From: Myxococcales bacterium
GTDB taxonomy: Bacteria > Myxococcota > Polyangia > Polyangiales > Polyangiaceae
Length of the DNA: 64,000 nt
Direction of reading: 5' to 3'
Assembly (NCBI GenBank): GCA_003151595.1
Contig: PLXW01000049.1
Coordinates: 1-64,000 of the forward strand
Each line of letters begins with the position of its first letter. The first letter of the stretch is position 1. Below are positions 30,912 to 39,394 of the stretch, piece by piece. Both the position numbers and the translations under genes were made by a program. The notes beneath the pieces were generated by a model. The model did no database searches. It was not told the origin of the DNA and saw nothing but the letters and a program-made list of their open reading frames with translations.

Positions 30912-31604
30912 GTGAGCAAGCGCGTGATCGTGATCGCGCTCGTCGGGGCGCTCGTCGCGGCGGTGTTCCTGTGGCGGACGTCTTCGCAGCCCCAAGGCGA
31001 CCCGCGAACGGCGAGCGCCGAAGAGGAACAGGAGCGGAGCGCCGCGATCGCGCACGCCAGCGAAGCGCCCAAGGCCGGCCACGTCGCTCAGGGCACCGAC
31101 GGCTCCAGCGCGGAGCCGACGCTCCCGGTGCTCGATCGAAAGAAGCGCGACGATCTGCGCGCTGCGATCTGGCGTTCGCTCGGCCAAGACATTCCCGACG
31201 CCGCGCCCGCGCCCGCGGCCTACGTGCTCCCCGAAGTCCCGCCGTGGCCCGACGACCCGGGCGACCATGAGAACGCGCTCGGCCGCCTCGACCCGCAATA
31301 CATCCAGGATCGCGTTCGCAACGAGTTCTTCCCGCTCGCGCGCAAGTGCTACGGCGACATGAGCGAGCGGATCGCCGACGCCGGCGGGCGCGTCGTCCTC
31401 GCGTTCGACATCGTCGGCAACAAGAACATCGGCGGGATCGTGGAGCAGGTCGATGTGCTCAACAAGAGCACGCTACGCGACCCCGCCTTCATCGACTGCA
31501 TGCGGCAATCTTTCTTGAGCGTGAGGTTCCCGCCGCCCGAAGGGGGAGGGATGGTCACCGTGGAGTATCCGATCGAGTTCTCGGCGGAGGAACAGGACGA
31601 CTGA
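30912..31604 (+). CDS. AgmX/PglI C-terminal-domain protein, single membrane anchor
   Basis: Protein of 230 residues: an N-terminal membrane helix (VIVIALVGALVAAVFLW), a charged, Pro/Ala-rich spacer, and from about residue 130 a domain (YIQDRVRNEFFPLARKCYGD...GRVVLAFDIVGNKNIGGIVE...CMRQSFLSVRFPPPEGGGMV) matching the TonB-like C-terminal fold of AgmX/PglI gliding and energy-coupling proteins. Two Cys residues in this domain probably form a disulfide in the periplasm. GTG start at 30912. It is likely to transmit force or signals across the envelope; no ExbB/ExbD partners are nearby. The downstream PEGA kinase begins 70 bp later. Confidence 0.75.
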   Translation: MSKRVIVIALVGALVAAVFLWRTSSQPQGDPRTASAEEEQERSAAIAHASEAPKAGHVAQGTDGSSAEPTLPVLDRKKRDDLRAAIWRSLGQDIPDAAPAPAAYVLPEVPPWPDDPGDHENALGRLDPQYIQDRVRNEFFPLARKCYGDMSERIADAGGRVVLAFDIVGNKNIGGIVEQVDVLNKSTLRDPAFIDCMRQSFLSVRFPPPEGGGMVTVEYPIEFSAEEQDD

Positions 31605-31674
31605 GTCGCGCGAGGCCGTTGAGAGCGCTTGGCGCCGTGCGTCGAAAGGCGCACTCGCACGCACTCCTGTCGCG

Positions 31675-33384
31675 ATGGTGTCCCCGCGCATCGACGCGAT
31701 CTCGGATACATTCCATCTCGTGGACGAATCTTCGCCGGCCCGCACCCTCGAGAGCGGGCCCCCCGGCGTCATGGGGAAGTACTCCCCGTTCGCTCGGCTC
31801 GACAGCGGCGGAATGGCAGACGTTTTCGTCGCCGTCGCGCGCGGGCCCGCGGGGTTCAACAAGCTCGCGGTGGTCAAGCGCCTGCGCAACGGCGGCGACC
31901 CCGATCACGTGCGGATGTTTCTCGACGAGGCGCGCCTGTGTGCGCGTCTCAATCACCCGAACATCGTCAATACGTACGAGGTCGGCGAGTCGCACGGCAG
32001 CCACTTCATCGCCATGGAGTACCTCGACGGGCAGCCGCTCCAGGCGCTCCTCGCCAAGCTCGGGAGTCGTTCGGAGGGGCTGAGCGAGTCGCTCGTCGCG
32101 TTCATCGCCACGCAGGCGTTGAAGGCGCTGCACTACGCGCACGAGCTCCGCGACTACGACGGAACGGCGCTCGGCGTCGTGCATCGCGACGTGTCGCCGC
32201 AGAACCTCTTTCTCACGTACCGCGGCGAAGTGAAGCTGCTCGACTTCGGGATCGCGAAGGCGAGCGTGAACGTCACGCGCACCGACACGGGCGTGCTCAA
32301 AGGAAAGATCCGGTACATGGCGCCGGAGCAGGTCGGCGAGGACGACGTCGATCGTCGCGTCGACATCTTCGCGTTCGGGATCGTGCTCTGGGAGATGCTC
32401 GCGCGGAAGACGCTCAACGAGGGGGACTCGTACTCGGTGCTCACGCGCATCGCCACCACCGACGCGCCGTCGTTGCGGAGCGTTCGCCCCGAGGTCTCGC
32501 CGGAGCTCGACGCGATCGTCGCGCGCGCGCTTCGTCGCAATCCCGACGAGCGCTACGCGACCGCGGCGGAGATGCAGGCGGAGATCGAGAGCTTCCTGCG
32601 CGGCAAGCAGGACGAAGCGCCTGACGCCGCGCTCGCGCGCATCCTCAACGCCGAGTTCGAAGAGAAGCGCGACAAGGTCCGCGCGCGCATCCAGGCGTTC
32701 CTCGCCGGCCTCGACACGGGGACCGACGGCGAGCGAGCGGAGACCGAGCTCGACGACGCGGCGGATCTCTTGCCGCCGCTCTTCGGCGAGGGGAGCGGAC
32801 CGCGACGCTCGCCGCCGCCGACGACCAACGCCTCGCTGCGCCCTTCGCACACGAGCGCGAAGACCGCGGTCCTCGGGAAGAAGCCGAGTGCGAAGCGATG
32901 GCGCATGTGGAGCGCCGTGATGCTGGTGGGCGTCGCGGGGATCGTCGCCTTCGCCGCGCTTCGCTCGAAAGGGGCGACGCCCGATGCGAAGGTGACGACC
33001 GACGCGCCGCCCGCCTCCGCGCTCGCGCCCGCGCGCGTTCATTTCGAGAGCACGCCGCCCGGCGCGGAGGTGCGTCGCGACGGCAAGTCGCTCGGTCACA
33101 CGCCGATCGATTTCACGCTCGACCCCGGCGCCCATACGCTCGTCTTGTTGCGCGACGGCTACGAACCGGAGACCATCGCACTCGACGTGAAGCCCTCCGA
33201 GACCATCGATCGCGCCGTCGTCCTCCGTGCGAGCACCGTACCGAGCGCGGTCGCCGCGCCGACTCCGACGCCGTCGGCCACCACCGCTCCGCCGCGGACC
33301 CGACCCGCGGCCCCCAAGCCGAGCCCCGCCCCGTCGGCGTCGACTCCGCGCCTCAAGATCCGCGTGCTCGATGACACTCCTTAA
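31675..33384 (+). CDS. Ser/Thr protein kinase with C-terminal PEGA domain
   Basis: Membrane kinase of 569 residues. The kinase domain (about 35-310) keeps the catalytic Lys (LAVVKRLR), HRDVSPQN (about 168), DFG (about 189) and RYMAPEQ. The Gly-rich loop reads ARLDSGGMADVF, lacking its first Gly, as in many myxobacterial kinases of this HRDVSPQN group. A single transmembrane helix (about 410-430, AVMLVGVAGIVAFAAL) follows a juxtamembrane spacer. The periplasmic part holds one PEGA domain (VHFESTPPGAEVRRDGKSLG...GAHTLVLLRDGYEP) and a Pro/Ala/Thr-rich tail. It overlaps the next gene by 14 bases. A role in sensing the cell wall or envelope is plausible. Confidence 0.9.
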   Translation: MVSPRIDAISDTFHLVDESSPARTLESGPPGVMGKYSPFARLDSGGMADVFVAVARGPAGFNKLAVVKRLRNGGDPDHVRMFLDEARLCARLNHPNIVNTYEVGESHGSHFIAMEYLDGQPLQALLAKLGSRSEGLSESLVAFIATQALKALHYAHELRDYDGTALGVVHRDVSPQNLFLTYRGEVKLLDFGIAKASVNVTRTDTGVLKGKIRYMAPEQVGEDDVDRRVDIFAFGIVLWEMLARKTLNEGDSYSVLTRIATTDAPSLRSVRPEVSPELDAIVARALRRNPDERYATAAEMQAEIESFLRGKQDEAPDAALARILNAEFEEKRDKVRARIQAFLAGLDTGTDGERAETELDDAADLLPPLFGEGSGPRRSPPPTTNASLRPSHTSAKTAVLGKKPSAKRWRMWSAVMLVGVAGIVAFAALRSKGATPDAKVTTDAPPASALAPARVHFESTPPGAEVRRDGKSLGHTPIDFTLDPGAHTLVLLRDGYEPETIALDVKPSETIDRAVVLRASTVPSAVAAPTPTPSATTAPPRTRPAAPKPSPAPSASTPRLKIRVLDDTP

Positions 33385-34237
33385 TCGCATCCCGCTCCTC
33401 GCGTGCGTGGCGACGCTCTCGATCGCGTTCGCCGCATCGCCCGCGCGCGCCGACGACGCGAAGCCGCCGGCCGCCACCGCCGAGCAGCTCGCCGAGCAGG
33501 CGTACGAGCAGCACGCGGCAGGGAAAGACGCCGAGGCGATCTCGACCTATCTCCGCGCGTACGAGCTGTCGAAGGCGAGCGCACTCCTGTTCAACGTGGC
33601 CACGATCTACGATCGCAAGCTGCGCGAGCGCGGACTCGCCGAAGACTTCTACCGGCGGTACCTCGCCGCCACGGACGCCGAGCCGGACCTCGTGCGAAAA
33701 GCCACCGAGCGCCTCACGGCGTTGAAGAAGGAAGACGACGCCGAGGCCGCGGCGAAGAGCGCGTCGATCACCGTCGCGCCGATCCCCACGACGGCTCCGG
33801 CGGCCGCTGCTGCCCCTGCGCAGGCCGAGCCGGTCGCCGCGCCGCCGCCGAGCGCGCCCGCCTCCAGCGACACGAGCGGCGCGGGCACGCGTCCGCTTCG
33901 CACCGCGGGCTTCGTCGTCGGCGCCGTGGGCGTTGCGAGCATCGGCACGAGCCTCGTGCTCGGATTGGTGGCGAAGGGGAAGAACGACGACGCGAACGCG
34001 ATCTGCAACGGCGCCGCGTGCACGAACGATCGCGGCGTGACCCTCGCGCACGACGCGGGCACCTTCGCGACCGTGTCGACCATCGCGTTCGTGTCCGGGC
34101 TCGCGCTCGTCGGCGCCGGGGTCACGATGATCGTCCTCGCGCCGAAGAGCGCGTCCGCGTCTTCGGCTGCTCGCTTCACGTTGACGCCGCAGGTCGGCCT
34201 GTCGCAGGTCGGCCTGAACGTCGGAGGGAGCTTCTGA
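33371..34237 (+). CDS. Periplasmic TPR-like protein with C-terminal membrane helices
   Basis: Protein of 288 residues. A cleaved signal peptide (LLACVATLSIAFAASPARA|DD) leads to a TPR-like segment (QLAEQAYEQHAAGKDAEAIS, AYELSKASALLFNVATIYDR), an Ala/Pro-rich spacer, and two hydrophobic helices at about 178-200 and 240-262 separated by a short Cys-containing loop. This arrangement is a common companion of myxobacterial PEGA kinases. The ATG at 33371 lies inside the end of the kinase gene in another frame, so the two are coupled. It could relay a signal to or from the PEGA domain; nothing in the sequence shows an enzyme activity. Confidence 0.75.
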   Translation: MTLLNRIPLLACVATLSIAFAASPARADDAKPPAATAEQLAEQAYEQHAAGKDAEAISTYLRAYELSKASALLFNVATIYDRKLRERGLAEDFYRRYLAATDAEPDLVRKATERLTALKKEDDAEAAAKSASITVAPIPTTAPAAAAAPAQAEPVAAPPPSAPASSDTSGAGTRPLRTAGFVVGAVGVASIGTSLVLGLVAKGKNDDANAICNGAACTNDRGVTLAHDAGTFATVSTIAFVSGLALVGAGVTMIVLAPKSASASSAARFTLTPQVGLSQVGLNVGGSF

Positions 34238-34238
34238 G

Positions 34239-35087
34239 ATGAAGACCCGAACGCGAACCGCGCTCGGCCTCGCCGCGGCGGCGGTGTCCATCGCCGGATG
34301 CTCCGCAGTGCTGGGGCTCGAGACCGATCGGCACGTCGTCGCCGCCGAGATCATCGACGCCGGCGTCGACTCCGGCCTCCCGTACGCCTGGCGATGCGAG
34401 AACGATCCCGTTCCCGACGCCGCGCCCGGGCCGCTCCACTTGAAGATGTTCGTCAACGACGTGTCGACCGCGTCGAGCCAGAATAGCTTCGCCGGCAACC
34501 CGATCCCCGGCGCGTCGGTGAATGCGTGCAGCACGCTCGACATCGCGTGCGCGACTCCCGTGGGGACGGCGACGAGCGACGACGCAGGGATCGCGCTCAT
34601 GCAGGTCCCGTCGGGCTTCAGCGGCTACTACGAGCTGCGGGCGACCGGGTTCACGTCTGCGATCGCGGCGCACACTCCGCAGCTCGGCGACGAGTACGTG
34701 CAGGAGGGGATGGCGAACGTCGCGCTCATCGCCGCCGGCGGTGGCCTCGCGGGGGTCACGCTCGATCCGAACCCCATGGGCACGGCGATCGTCAGCGTCC
34801 TCGATTGCGACCAGGCCCCGGCGGTCGGAATGCAGGTCGAGGTCGGCGCGCCCGGAGCGACCGAGACGCTCGTGTACCTCGCGAACAGCTTGCCGTCGGC
34901 GAGCGCGACGGAGACCGACACGACCGGCTCGGCGATCATCTACAACGTCCCGGCCGGCACGCTGCGGCTCACGGCGAGCTTCGCCGCCGATCACAAGCCG
35001 CTCCGAGCGATGTCCACGATCGCGCGCGTGGGGTGGGTGACGTTCGTGCAGATGAGGCTCGATCAGTCGTACCGCGTCCCGCTCTGA
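34239..35087 (+). CDS. Lipoprotein with carboxypeptidase-regulatory-like repeats
   Basis: Protein of 282 residues starting one base after the previous stop. Signal peptide with a canonical lipobox SIAGC. The mature part consists of beta-rich repeats resembling carboxypeptidase-regulatory domains (GNPIPGASVNAC..., VGTATSDDAGIALMQVPSG, AVGMQVEVGAPGATETLVYL) and a pair of Cys. Same operon as the PEGA kinase and TPR protein. Probably an outer-membrane-attached or periplasmic binding protein; I cannot name its ligand. Confidence 0.72.
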   Translation: MKTRTRTALGLAAAAVSIAGCSAVLGLETDRHVVAAEIIDAGVDSGLPYAWRCENDPVPDAAPGPLHLKMFVNDVSTASSQNSFAGNPIPGASVNACSTLDIACATPVGTATSDDAGIALMQVPSGFSGYYELRATGFTSAIAAHTPQLGDEYVQEGMANVALIAAGGGLAGVTLDPNPMGTAIVSVLDCDQAPAVGMQVEVGAPGATETLVYLANSLPSASATETDTTGSAIIYNVPAGTLRLTASFAADHKPLRAMSTIARVGWVTFVQMRLDQSYRVPL

Positions 35088-35122
35088 AGCGCGGGACTCT
35101 CTCGAGGGCCGACTCCCGGGTG

Positions 35123-35166
35123 ATCGCGCGCGCGTGTCTCCTCCCTATCGGAGGGTGACGCGCGAT
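35123..35166. terminator. Possible hairpin at the end of the kinase-TPR-lipoprotein operon
   Basis: ATCGCGCG at 35123-35130 pairs with CGCGCGAT at 35159-35166, and an inner CTCC/GGAG pair shortens the loop. There is no T-run on either side, so it would be a weak or factor-aided terminator. It lies in the gap between the operon end and the metalloprotease gene. Confidence 0.3.
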
Positions 35167-35278
35167 TCGTTGCCAGACCTGCGCGCGTCGCCACCAACTC
35201 CGATCCGTCGCCGCGATGCGCCTCTCCTGGGCGCGACGCCGCGCGATCCCATTCGCTTTTCATACCCGGAGGTCGTCC

Positions 35279-36628
35279 ATGCTTCGTAGGCGTTCGTTCG
35301 CTCTTTCTTCGCTGGCCACGCTCGGCCTTCTGTCTCTCCCCGTCGCTCTCGCCGCCGTGCCGGGGTGCGCCGCGAATACCGATGAGCCCGGGGCCCACGA
35401 GTCCATCGGATCGGAGCAAGAGAACCTCTACGGCCTCGGCACTCTCGGCTCACGCTGGCAAGGCGGCGTGGTCCCCGTGTGCTGGAAGAGCGTGAGCGAC
35501 CACACGGATCTCCAGGCCCTGATCCCCGGCATCCTCGCCGACTCGTGGTCTGCGGCCGCGAACATCACCTTCACGGGATTCGGCGCCTGCTCGGGCACCG
35601 CGCCGAAGGTCACCATCGACTTCTCGACGGAGTCCAACTTCCGCGGCAACACGACTTCGCTCGGCTCCGGGCAACCTGACATCACGTTGGTCTCGGACGA
35701 CGCGTCGACCGCCAAGACGCACTTCGTCTACGAGGTGATTCACGAGATGGGGCACGCGCTCGGCTTCGCCCACGAGATGCAGCGCCCCGACAACTGGGAC
35801 GGCGGCACGGCCTCGCAGTGCGGCGTCGCGCCCACCGATCCGGACTTCGGCCAGTACGCTCCGACCCCTGGCGGCCAGTACTTCACGCTCACGTACGATC
35901 CGAATTCGATCATGAACTACTGCACCGGCCTCCAGACGTGGCTCAGCGCCGGCGACATCGACGGCGTCAGGCTGGCCTACGGCGCAGGTACGCGGCCGAT
36001 CATCAAGTCGATCTCCCAGCCCGACGGCCCTATCGGCGGCGGCACCGCCGTGCAGATCACGGGATACAATTTCTCGACCGTCGCCGGCCAGACGACCTTC
36101 GCGTCGCTCACGGGTGTGACCTGCTCTTCGACGACGACCTGCCAGGGAACGACGGCCGCCGTCGCGTCGCCGGGGCTCGTTCATCTCACGGCGCTCGTCA
36201 AGGGCGTGAAGTCGCCGGACACCCCGCTCAACCAGTTCACGTACGACCCTACCCCGTCATGCACGACCTCGCGCGCGTGCTCCGGGACTGGCTATTACGA
36301 TATGCCGACGATGACCATCGCCTGTTCGAATTCCGTCTCGTTCCAGCAGTCGGGCACCGTGCTCGCGTTGGGTAGCAGCTACGACGCGGCCACGGGCCCG
36401 TACGCGTATCCCATCCTCGCGTGCGACCTCCGGTTCGGCACGCGGTCGTGCACCTCGATCGACGACGTCGCGCTGTACGGCACTTGCGGCCCGCTTCCGC
36501 CGGTACCGGCGCCGCCGCCCACGTGCGGCGGGATTCACGCGCCGGGCACCTCGTGCGGCCTGGGCAAGGTGTGGCATTGCTGCGAGACGACGTGGGAGTG
36601 CGGAGCGCCGCGGTCGACGTGCCAGTGA
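35279..36628 (+). CDS. Secreted astacin-like zinc metalloprotease with IPT/TIG domain
   Basis: Exported protease of 449 residues. A signal peptide ends at AVPGC, possibly lipidated (C30). The zinc-binding sequence HEMGHALGFAHE at 155-166 has the HExxHxxGxxHE form of astacins and related metzincins, with a Met-turn candidate SIMNYC further on. Residues about 243-325 form an IPT/TIG beta-sandwich (KSISQPDGPIGGGTAVQITG). The C-terminus is Cys-rich and ends in a small disulfide-knot-like module (TCGGIHAPGTSCGLGKVW). ATG at 35279 is selected because GGAGG lies seven bases upstream; the frame is open earlier without such a site. Consistent with predatory or degradative lifestyle, by inference. Confidence 0.88.
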   Translation: MLRRRSFALSSLATLGLLSLPVALAAVPGCAANTDEPGAHESIGSEQENLYGLGTLGSRWQGGVVPVCWKSVSDHTDLQALIPGILADSWSAAANITFTGFGACSGTAPKVTIDFSTESNFRGNTTSLGSGQPDITLVSDDASTAKTHFVYEVIHEMGHALGFAHEMQRPDNWDGGTASQCGVAPTDPDFGQYAPTPGGQYFTLTYDPNSIMNYCTGLQTWLSAGDIDGVRLAYGAGTRPIIKSISQPDGPIGGGTAVQITGYNFSTVAGQTTFASLTGVTCSSTTTCQGTTAAVASPGLVHLTALVKGVKSPDTPLNQFTYDPTPSCTTSRACSGTGYYDMPTMTIACSNSVSFQQSGTVLALGSSYDAATGPYAYPILACDLRFGTRSCTSIDDVALYGTCGPLPPVPAPPPTCGGIHAPGTSCGLGKVWHCCETTWECGAPRSTCQ

Positions 36629-36654
36629 GCCGTTCTGGGTCCTGAACGAACGAA

Positions 36655-36685
36655 AGCCCCTCGACGCCGAACGGGTCGAGGGGCT
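36655..36685. terminator. Bidirectional hairpin terminator
   Basis: AGCCCCTCGAC pairs perfectly with GTCGAGGGGCT across a nine-base loop. An A-run (GAAAG) precedes it on the plus strand, giving a T-rich tail for minus-strand transcription. It lies between the converging metalloprotease and ZU5-like lipoprotein genes. Confidence 0.75.
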
Positions 36686-36719
36686 CCGGGTCGTGTGGAC
36701 CGAGCGTCCTACGCGGCGC

Positions 36720-37751
36720 TCACTGCTTCGTGAGCACGTACGCGAAGGTCGGCGCGCCGCCGTCGGGGTTCTTGTCGGCGGCGACGAGCGTCGTCCCGGT
36801 GATGCAATAGTCGGTGGGGGACCCGTTGTCGGTCGTGAGCGTGTTGACGCCCGTCGTGTACGTGCCGGTCTTGGCAGCTTGCGGGTCTCCGCTTCCGGTC
36901 GCCGAGCAGACGCAGTTCGCGCCGGTCGTCGCGCACGTGCCGCCGTCCTCGTTGAAATGCAGGCTCGTCGCGTCGCACGTCTTGGCTCCGGCGACGTCGA
37001 GGCAGCTCGTGGGGATCGTCTCCACGATCGACGCCGAGAGCGTGATGGCCGTGTTCGAGTACGACCCGTCGCCGTTGAACGTGATCGTCCCCGAGGGGGT
37101 GACGTCCTCGGTGAGCCCGTAGCCGGGGCATCCGCCGTCCGTCGGATCCTGACCGACGACCGAGTTCGCGGCACACCAGTCGGTGAAGGACCACGTGCCG
37201 AGGACCGAGCCGCCGCAGGGGTGGAAGTTCGTGACGACGTCGCTGCACGAGTTCTGCGCGATGACCTGACCGTCGACGAAGATGATCGTGAACTTGGAGA
37301 AGTGCGCGACAGGTCCCGACACCTTGCCGCTCGCGAACGTGGAGCCGGCGATCGCGGCCCACTTCGTTCCGTCGTACGTCGCGAGCGACGCGGTCTTTCC
37401 GGACGGCACCGTCGTGCCCGACGGCATCGCGAGGACGAGCGTCGCCGGCGTCGCGAACTTCGTCCCCTCGGGGCCGAAGTTGTAGACGCTGCTCACCGTG
37501 CCCGTCTCGGCCGCGGTCGTCGCGAGCGTGATGTCGAGATCCGCCGCGAGCGCGCCCGCGGGAATCGAGAGCGTCGCCGTCCCTGCCGCGTCGGACACCG
37601 TGCCGCCTGCCGCCGCCGAGATGTGCTGCGTGACGGACCCGGTCGTGGGCGACGTCGGCGTCCCTCCACCGCTCGAGCTGCTGCACGCGATCCCCGCGGC
37701 GATCGACCCCACTACCAACGCGAGGCCGACGAAGTGACGATTGAATTTCAT
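36720..37751 (-). CDS. Lipoprotein with ZU5-like domain
   Basis: Protein of 343 residues. Lipobox SIAAGIAC followed by a Ser/Gly linker marks a lipoprotein. Residues about 45-150 (AAGGTVSDAAGTATLSIPAG, FGPEGTKFATPATLVLAMP, HFSKFTI) resemble ZU5/Ig-like domains, with a self-cleavage-prone HFSKF strand as in PIDD-type ZU5 segments, although cleavage is untested. The C-terminal half is Thr/Ser/Cys-rich beta structure reading like a lipocalin-like or calycin-type extracytoplasmic domain (GTWSFTDWC...). ATG at 37751 with GGAGG upstream. Surface role unknown. Confidence 0.7.
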   Translation of the reverse strand: MKFNRHFVGLALVVGSIAAGIACSSSSGGGTPTSPTTGSVTQHISAAAGGTVSDAAGTATLSIPAGALAADLDITLATTAAETGTVSSVYNFGPEGTKFATPATLVLAMPSGTTVPSGKTASLATYDGTKWAAIAGSTFASGKVSGPVAHFSKFTIIFVDGQVIAQNSCSDVVTNFHPCGGSVLGTWSFTDWCAANSVVGQDPTDGGCPGYGLTEDVTPSGTITFNGDGSYSNTAITLSASIVETIPTSCLDVAGAKTCDATSLHFNEDGGTCATTGANCVCSATGSGDPQAAKTGTYTTGVNTLTTDNGSPTDYCITGTTLVAADKNPDGGAPTFAYVLTKQ

Positions 37752-37920
37752 TGGGTTCCTCCCCTCAAAGCAAACGGAAGCGTTCGCGATCGGGAAGAAT
37801 CACCCGAGCCACGCGGGCGAGGCAAGATGTCGCGACCTCTCCGGGACAAAGAGGTAGGAGCATGGGCGTTTCGCCCTCCTCGCTCGAACGCCCGCGCGTG
37901 GCCGGCGGCTCACGCCAACC

Positions 37921-38445
37921 TCAGACTGCGTGGCGCCGCCGCAGCTCCGCGTATGCGTTCTCGCATCGTCGCGGATCGAGCGTCGGCATCTTCTCCGCGA
38001 GGAACGTCAGCGCCTCCTCGCATCGGCCGACGACCGCGTAGTCGAACGGCGGAGGCGCGAGCCAATACACGGCGCGGAGCACGCCGCGCACGAGCGGCGA
38101 CGGGGTGGCGAGCGCCATCGCCACGGTCGTCTCGCGGAGGATCTCCTCGCGGCTCTTGAGCATCTCCGCCATCTCCTTGCGCTGGCGGGCCGTGAACCCG
38201 GCGAAGCTCGGGATGTCGTAGAACGCGACCACCCGCGTGTGCGGCCCGCGCGCGTCGACGGATCGGAGCCACTCCGCGCGGTAATGATCGAACGCTCTCG
38301 GCGTCAGATGCGCGTCGAACCGCACGAGCAGGATGCGGTCGATGAACGGCATCACGAGCCCCTCGTCCACGATGGGCCATCCTTCGGGGGCGAGCCCCAG
38401 CACCGAGGATTTTGGGAAGAGCGAGCCCCCCGCGGACTTCGACAT
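37921..38445 (-). CDS. Uncharacterised small cytoplasmic protein, STAS-like features
   Basis: Protein of 174 residues with no signal peptide. I do not recognise it firmly. An alternating pattern IDRILLVRFDAHLTPRAFDH ... TRVVAFYDIPSFAGFTARQR ... LAPPPFDYAVVGRCEEALTFLAEK looks like the strand-helix order of STAS/SpoIIAA-like proteins, and similar short proteins occur in myxobacteria. ATG at 38445 is used because upstream codons are a shadow region and no conserved sequence precedes it. It is divergent from the toxin-antitoxin pair, 185 bp apart. Confidence 0.6.
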   Translation of the reverse strand: MSKSAGGSLFPKSSVLGLAPEGWPIVDEGLVMPFIDRILLVRFDAHLTPRAFDHYRAEWLRSVDARGPHTRVVAFYDIPSFAGFTARQRKEMAEMLKSREEILRETTVAMALATPSPLVRGVLRAVYWLAPPPFDYAVVGRCEEALTFLAEKMPTLDPRRCENAYAELRRRHAV

Positions 38446-38611
38446 TTCGGTGGACGTTATCTCAGCCGGCGCGGTCGGGGTATCGACGTGAGGGGGGCCG
38501 CATCGACGCGCCGGCAACGGCGAACGAGAAGAGCTCGCGCCCACGGGAGAGAAGGCGGGCGCGGGGCGGTGAGGTGACCTCGCCTCGGGTAAGGGGGGGC
38601 GCCGGTTTCCT

Positions 38612-38629
38612 GTGCTACCGTGGTAGCAC
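38612..38629. promoter_or_regulatory. Toxin-antitoxin operator palindrome
   Basis: GTGCTACCGTGGTAGCAC, perfect eight-base arms around a two-base centre, ends one base before the antitoxin ATG. Ribbon-helix-helix antitoxins bind such sites to repress their own operon. No Shine-Dalgarno sequence fits between it and the start, so the mRNA may be leaderless or start inside the palindrome. Confidence 0.65.
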
Positions 38630-38630
38630 C

Positions 38631-38921
38631 ATGACGAAGAAGGCGAAGACGGCGGCACGCCCTGGACGAACGGCGAAGGTGAGCGTCTCCCTCGAGAAGA
38701 GCGATCTCGGTACGTTGCGTCGCCGCGCGAAGAGCTTGTACGGCGGCAACCTGTCAGCAGCGATCGCCGAGGCGGCGCGGCGCATTCGCGAAGAGGAGGC
38801 GCGCGAAGCGGTCGTCGCCTGGCTCGGCGATACCGGGAAGACGACCGCGGAAGAGCGCGACGCGATCCGTGCCGAGTGGCGCGCCGAAGCACCCAAGCGA
38901 GGGCGGCATCGCGCGGCATGA
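38631..38921 (+). CDS. Ribbon-helix-helix antitoxin (VapB-like)
   Basis: Protein of 96 residues with a basic N-terminus. The segment TAKVSVSLEKSDLGTLRRRA gives the strand and first helix of an RHH fold, and GNLSAAIAEAARRIREEEA the second helix. The C-terminal third is charged and probably wraps the toxin. The operator palindrome immediately upstream supports autoregulation. The stop and toxin start overlap (ATGA), the normal order for antitoxin before toxin. It is one of few genes here with a clearly plasmid-like, mobile character. Confidence 0.8.
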   Translation: MTKKAKTAARPGRTAKVSVSLEKSDLGTLRRRAKSLYGGNLSAAIAEAARRIREEEAREAVVAWLGDTGKTTAEERDAIRAEWRAEAPKRGRHRAA

Positions 38922-39292
38922 GCGGCCTGACGTTCGACACCGGCGCGCTGATCGCGCTCGAGCGTCGGCGCCAACGCATGGCGCAGATCTATCGAACCGC
39001 CGTCGAGGACGGGCTCATCATGACCGTTCCTTCGCCTGTGGTCGCCGAATGGTGGCGAGGGCGATCGGACGTGCGCGAGCGACTCCTTCGTGGCGTACGC
39101 GTCGAAGCGCTCGACACCGAGCTCGCGAAGCTCGCGGGTGACGCGCTCGCCGCGGTCTCGAAGGCCACGACGATTGACGCGATCGTGATGGCGTCCGCCG
39201 CGCGCCGCGGCGACGTCGTGTACACGTCCGACCTGCGCGATCTCGCGCGGCTGCAGGGGTTCTTCCCGACGGTGCGGGTGCTCGGCGTTTGA
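38918..39292 (+). CDS. PIN-domain ribonuclease toxin (VapC-like)
   Basis: Toxin of 124 residues. PIN features: first acidic residue in LTFDTGALIALERR (D7), second in VVAEWWRG, and the cluster TTIDAIVMASAA ... VVYTSDLRDLARL with further Asp. VapC-type toxins cleave tRNA or rRNA when released from the antitoxin. The chain is complete and of normal length, so it is likely to be functional. The hairpin terminator follows about 50 bp downstream. Confidence 0.82.
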   Translation: MSGLTFDTGALIALERRRQRMAQIYRTAVEDGLIMTVPSPVVAEWWRGRSDVRERLLRGVRVEALDTELAKLAGDALAAVSKATTIDAIVMASAARRGDVVYTSDLRDLARLQGFFPTVRVLGV

Positions 39293-39342
39293 GTGGCCGA
39301 CCAACGTCGCGTCGCCTCACTCCACGGCCTGGAAGACCGACG

Positions 39343-39373
39343 TCCCCGCCCGCGTCTCTCACGCAGGCGGGGA
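39343..39373. terminator. Bidirectional hairpin terminator after the toxin gene
   Basis: TCCCCGCC pairs with GGCGGGGA, and inside it, after one mismatch, GCGT pairs with ACGC around a five-base loop. It lies between the converging toxin and lipoprotein genes. No long T-run, but the stem is very stable. Confidence 0.6.
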
Positions 39374-39394
39374 GCCCTCGTCTTGCTACCCGCT

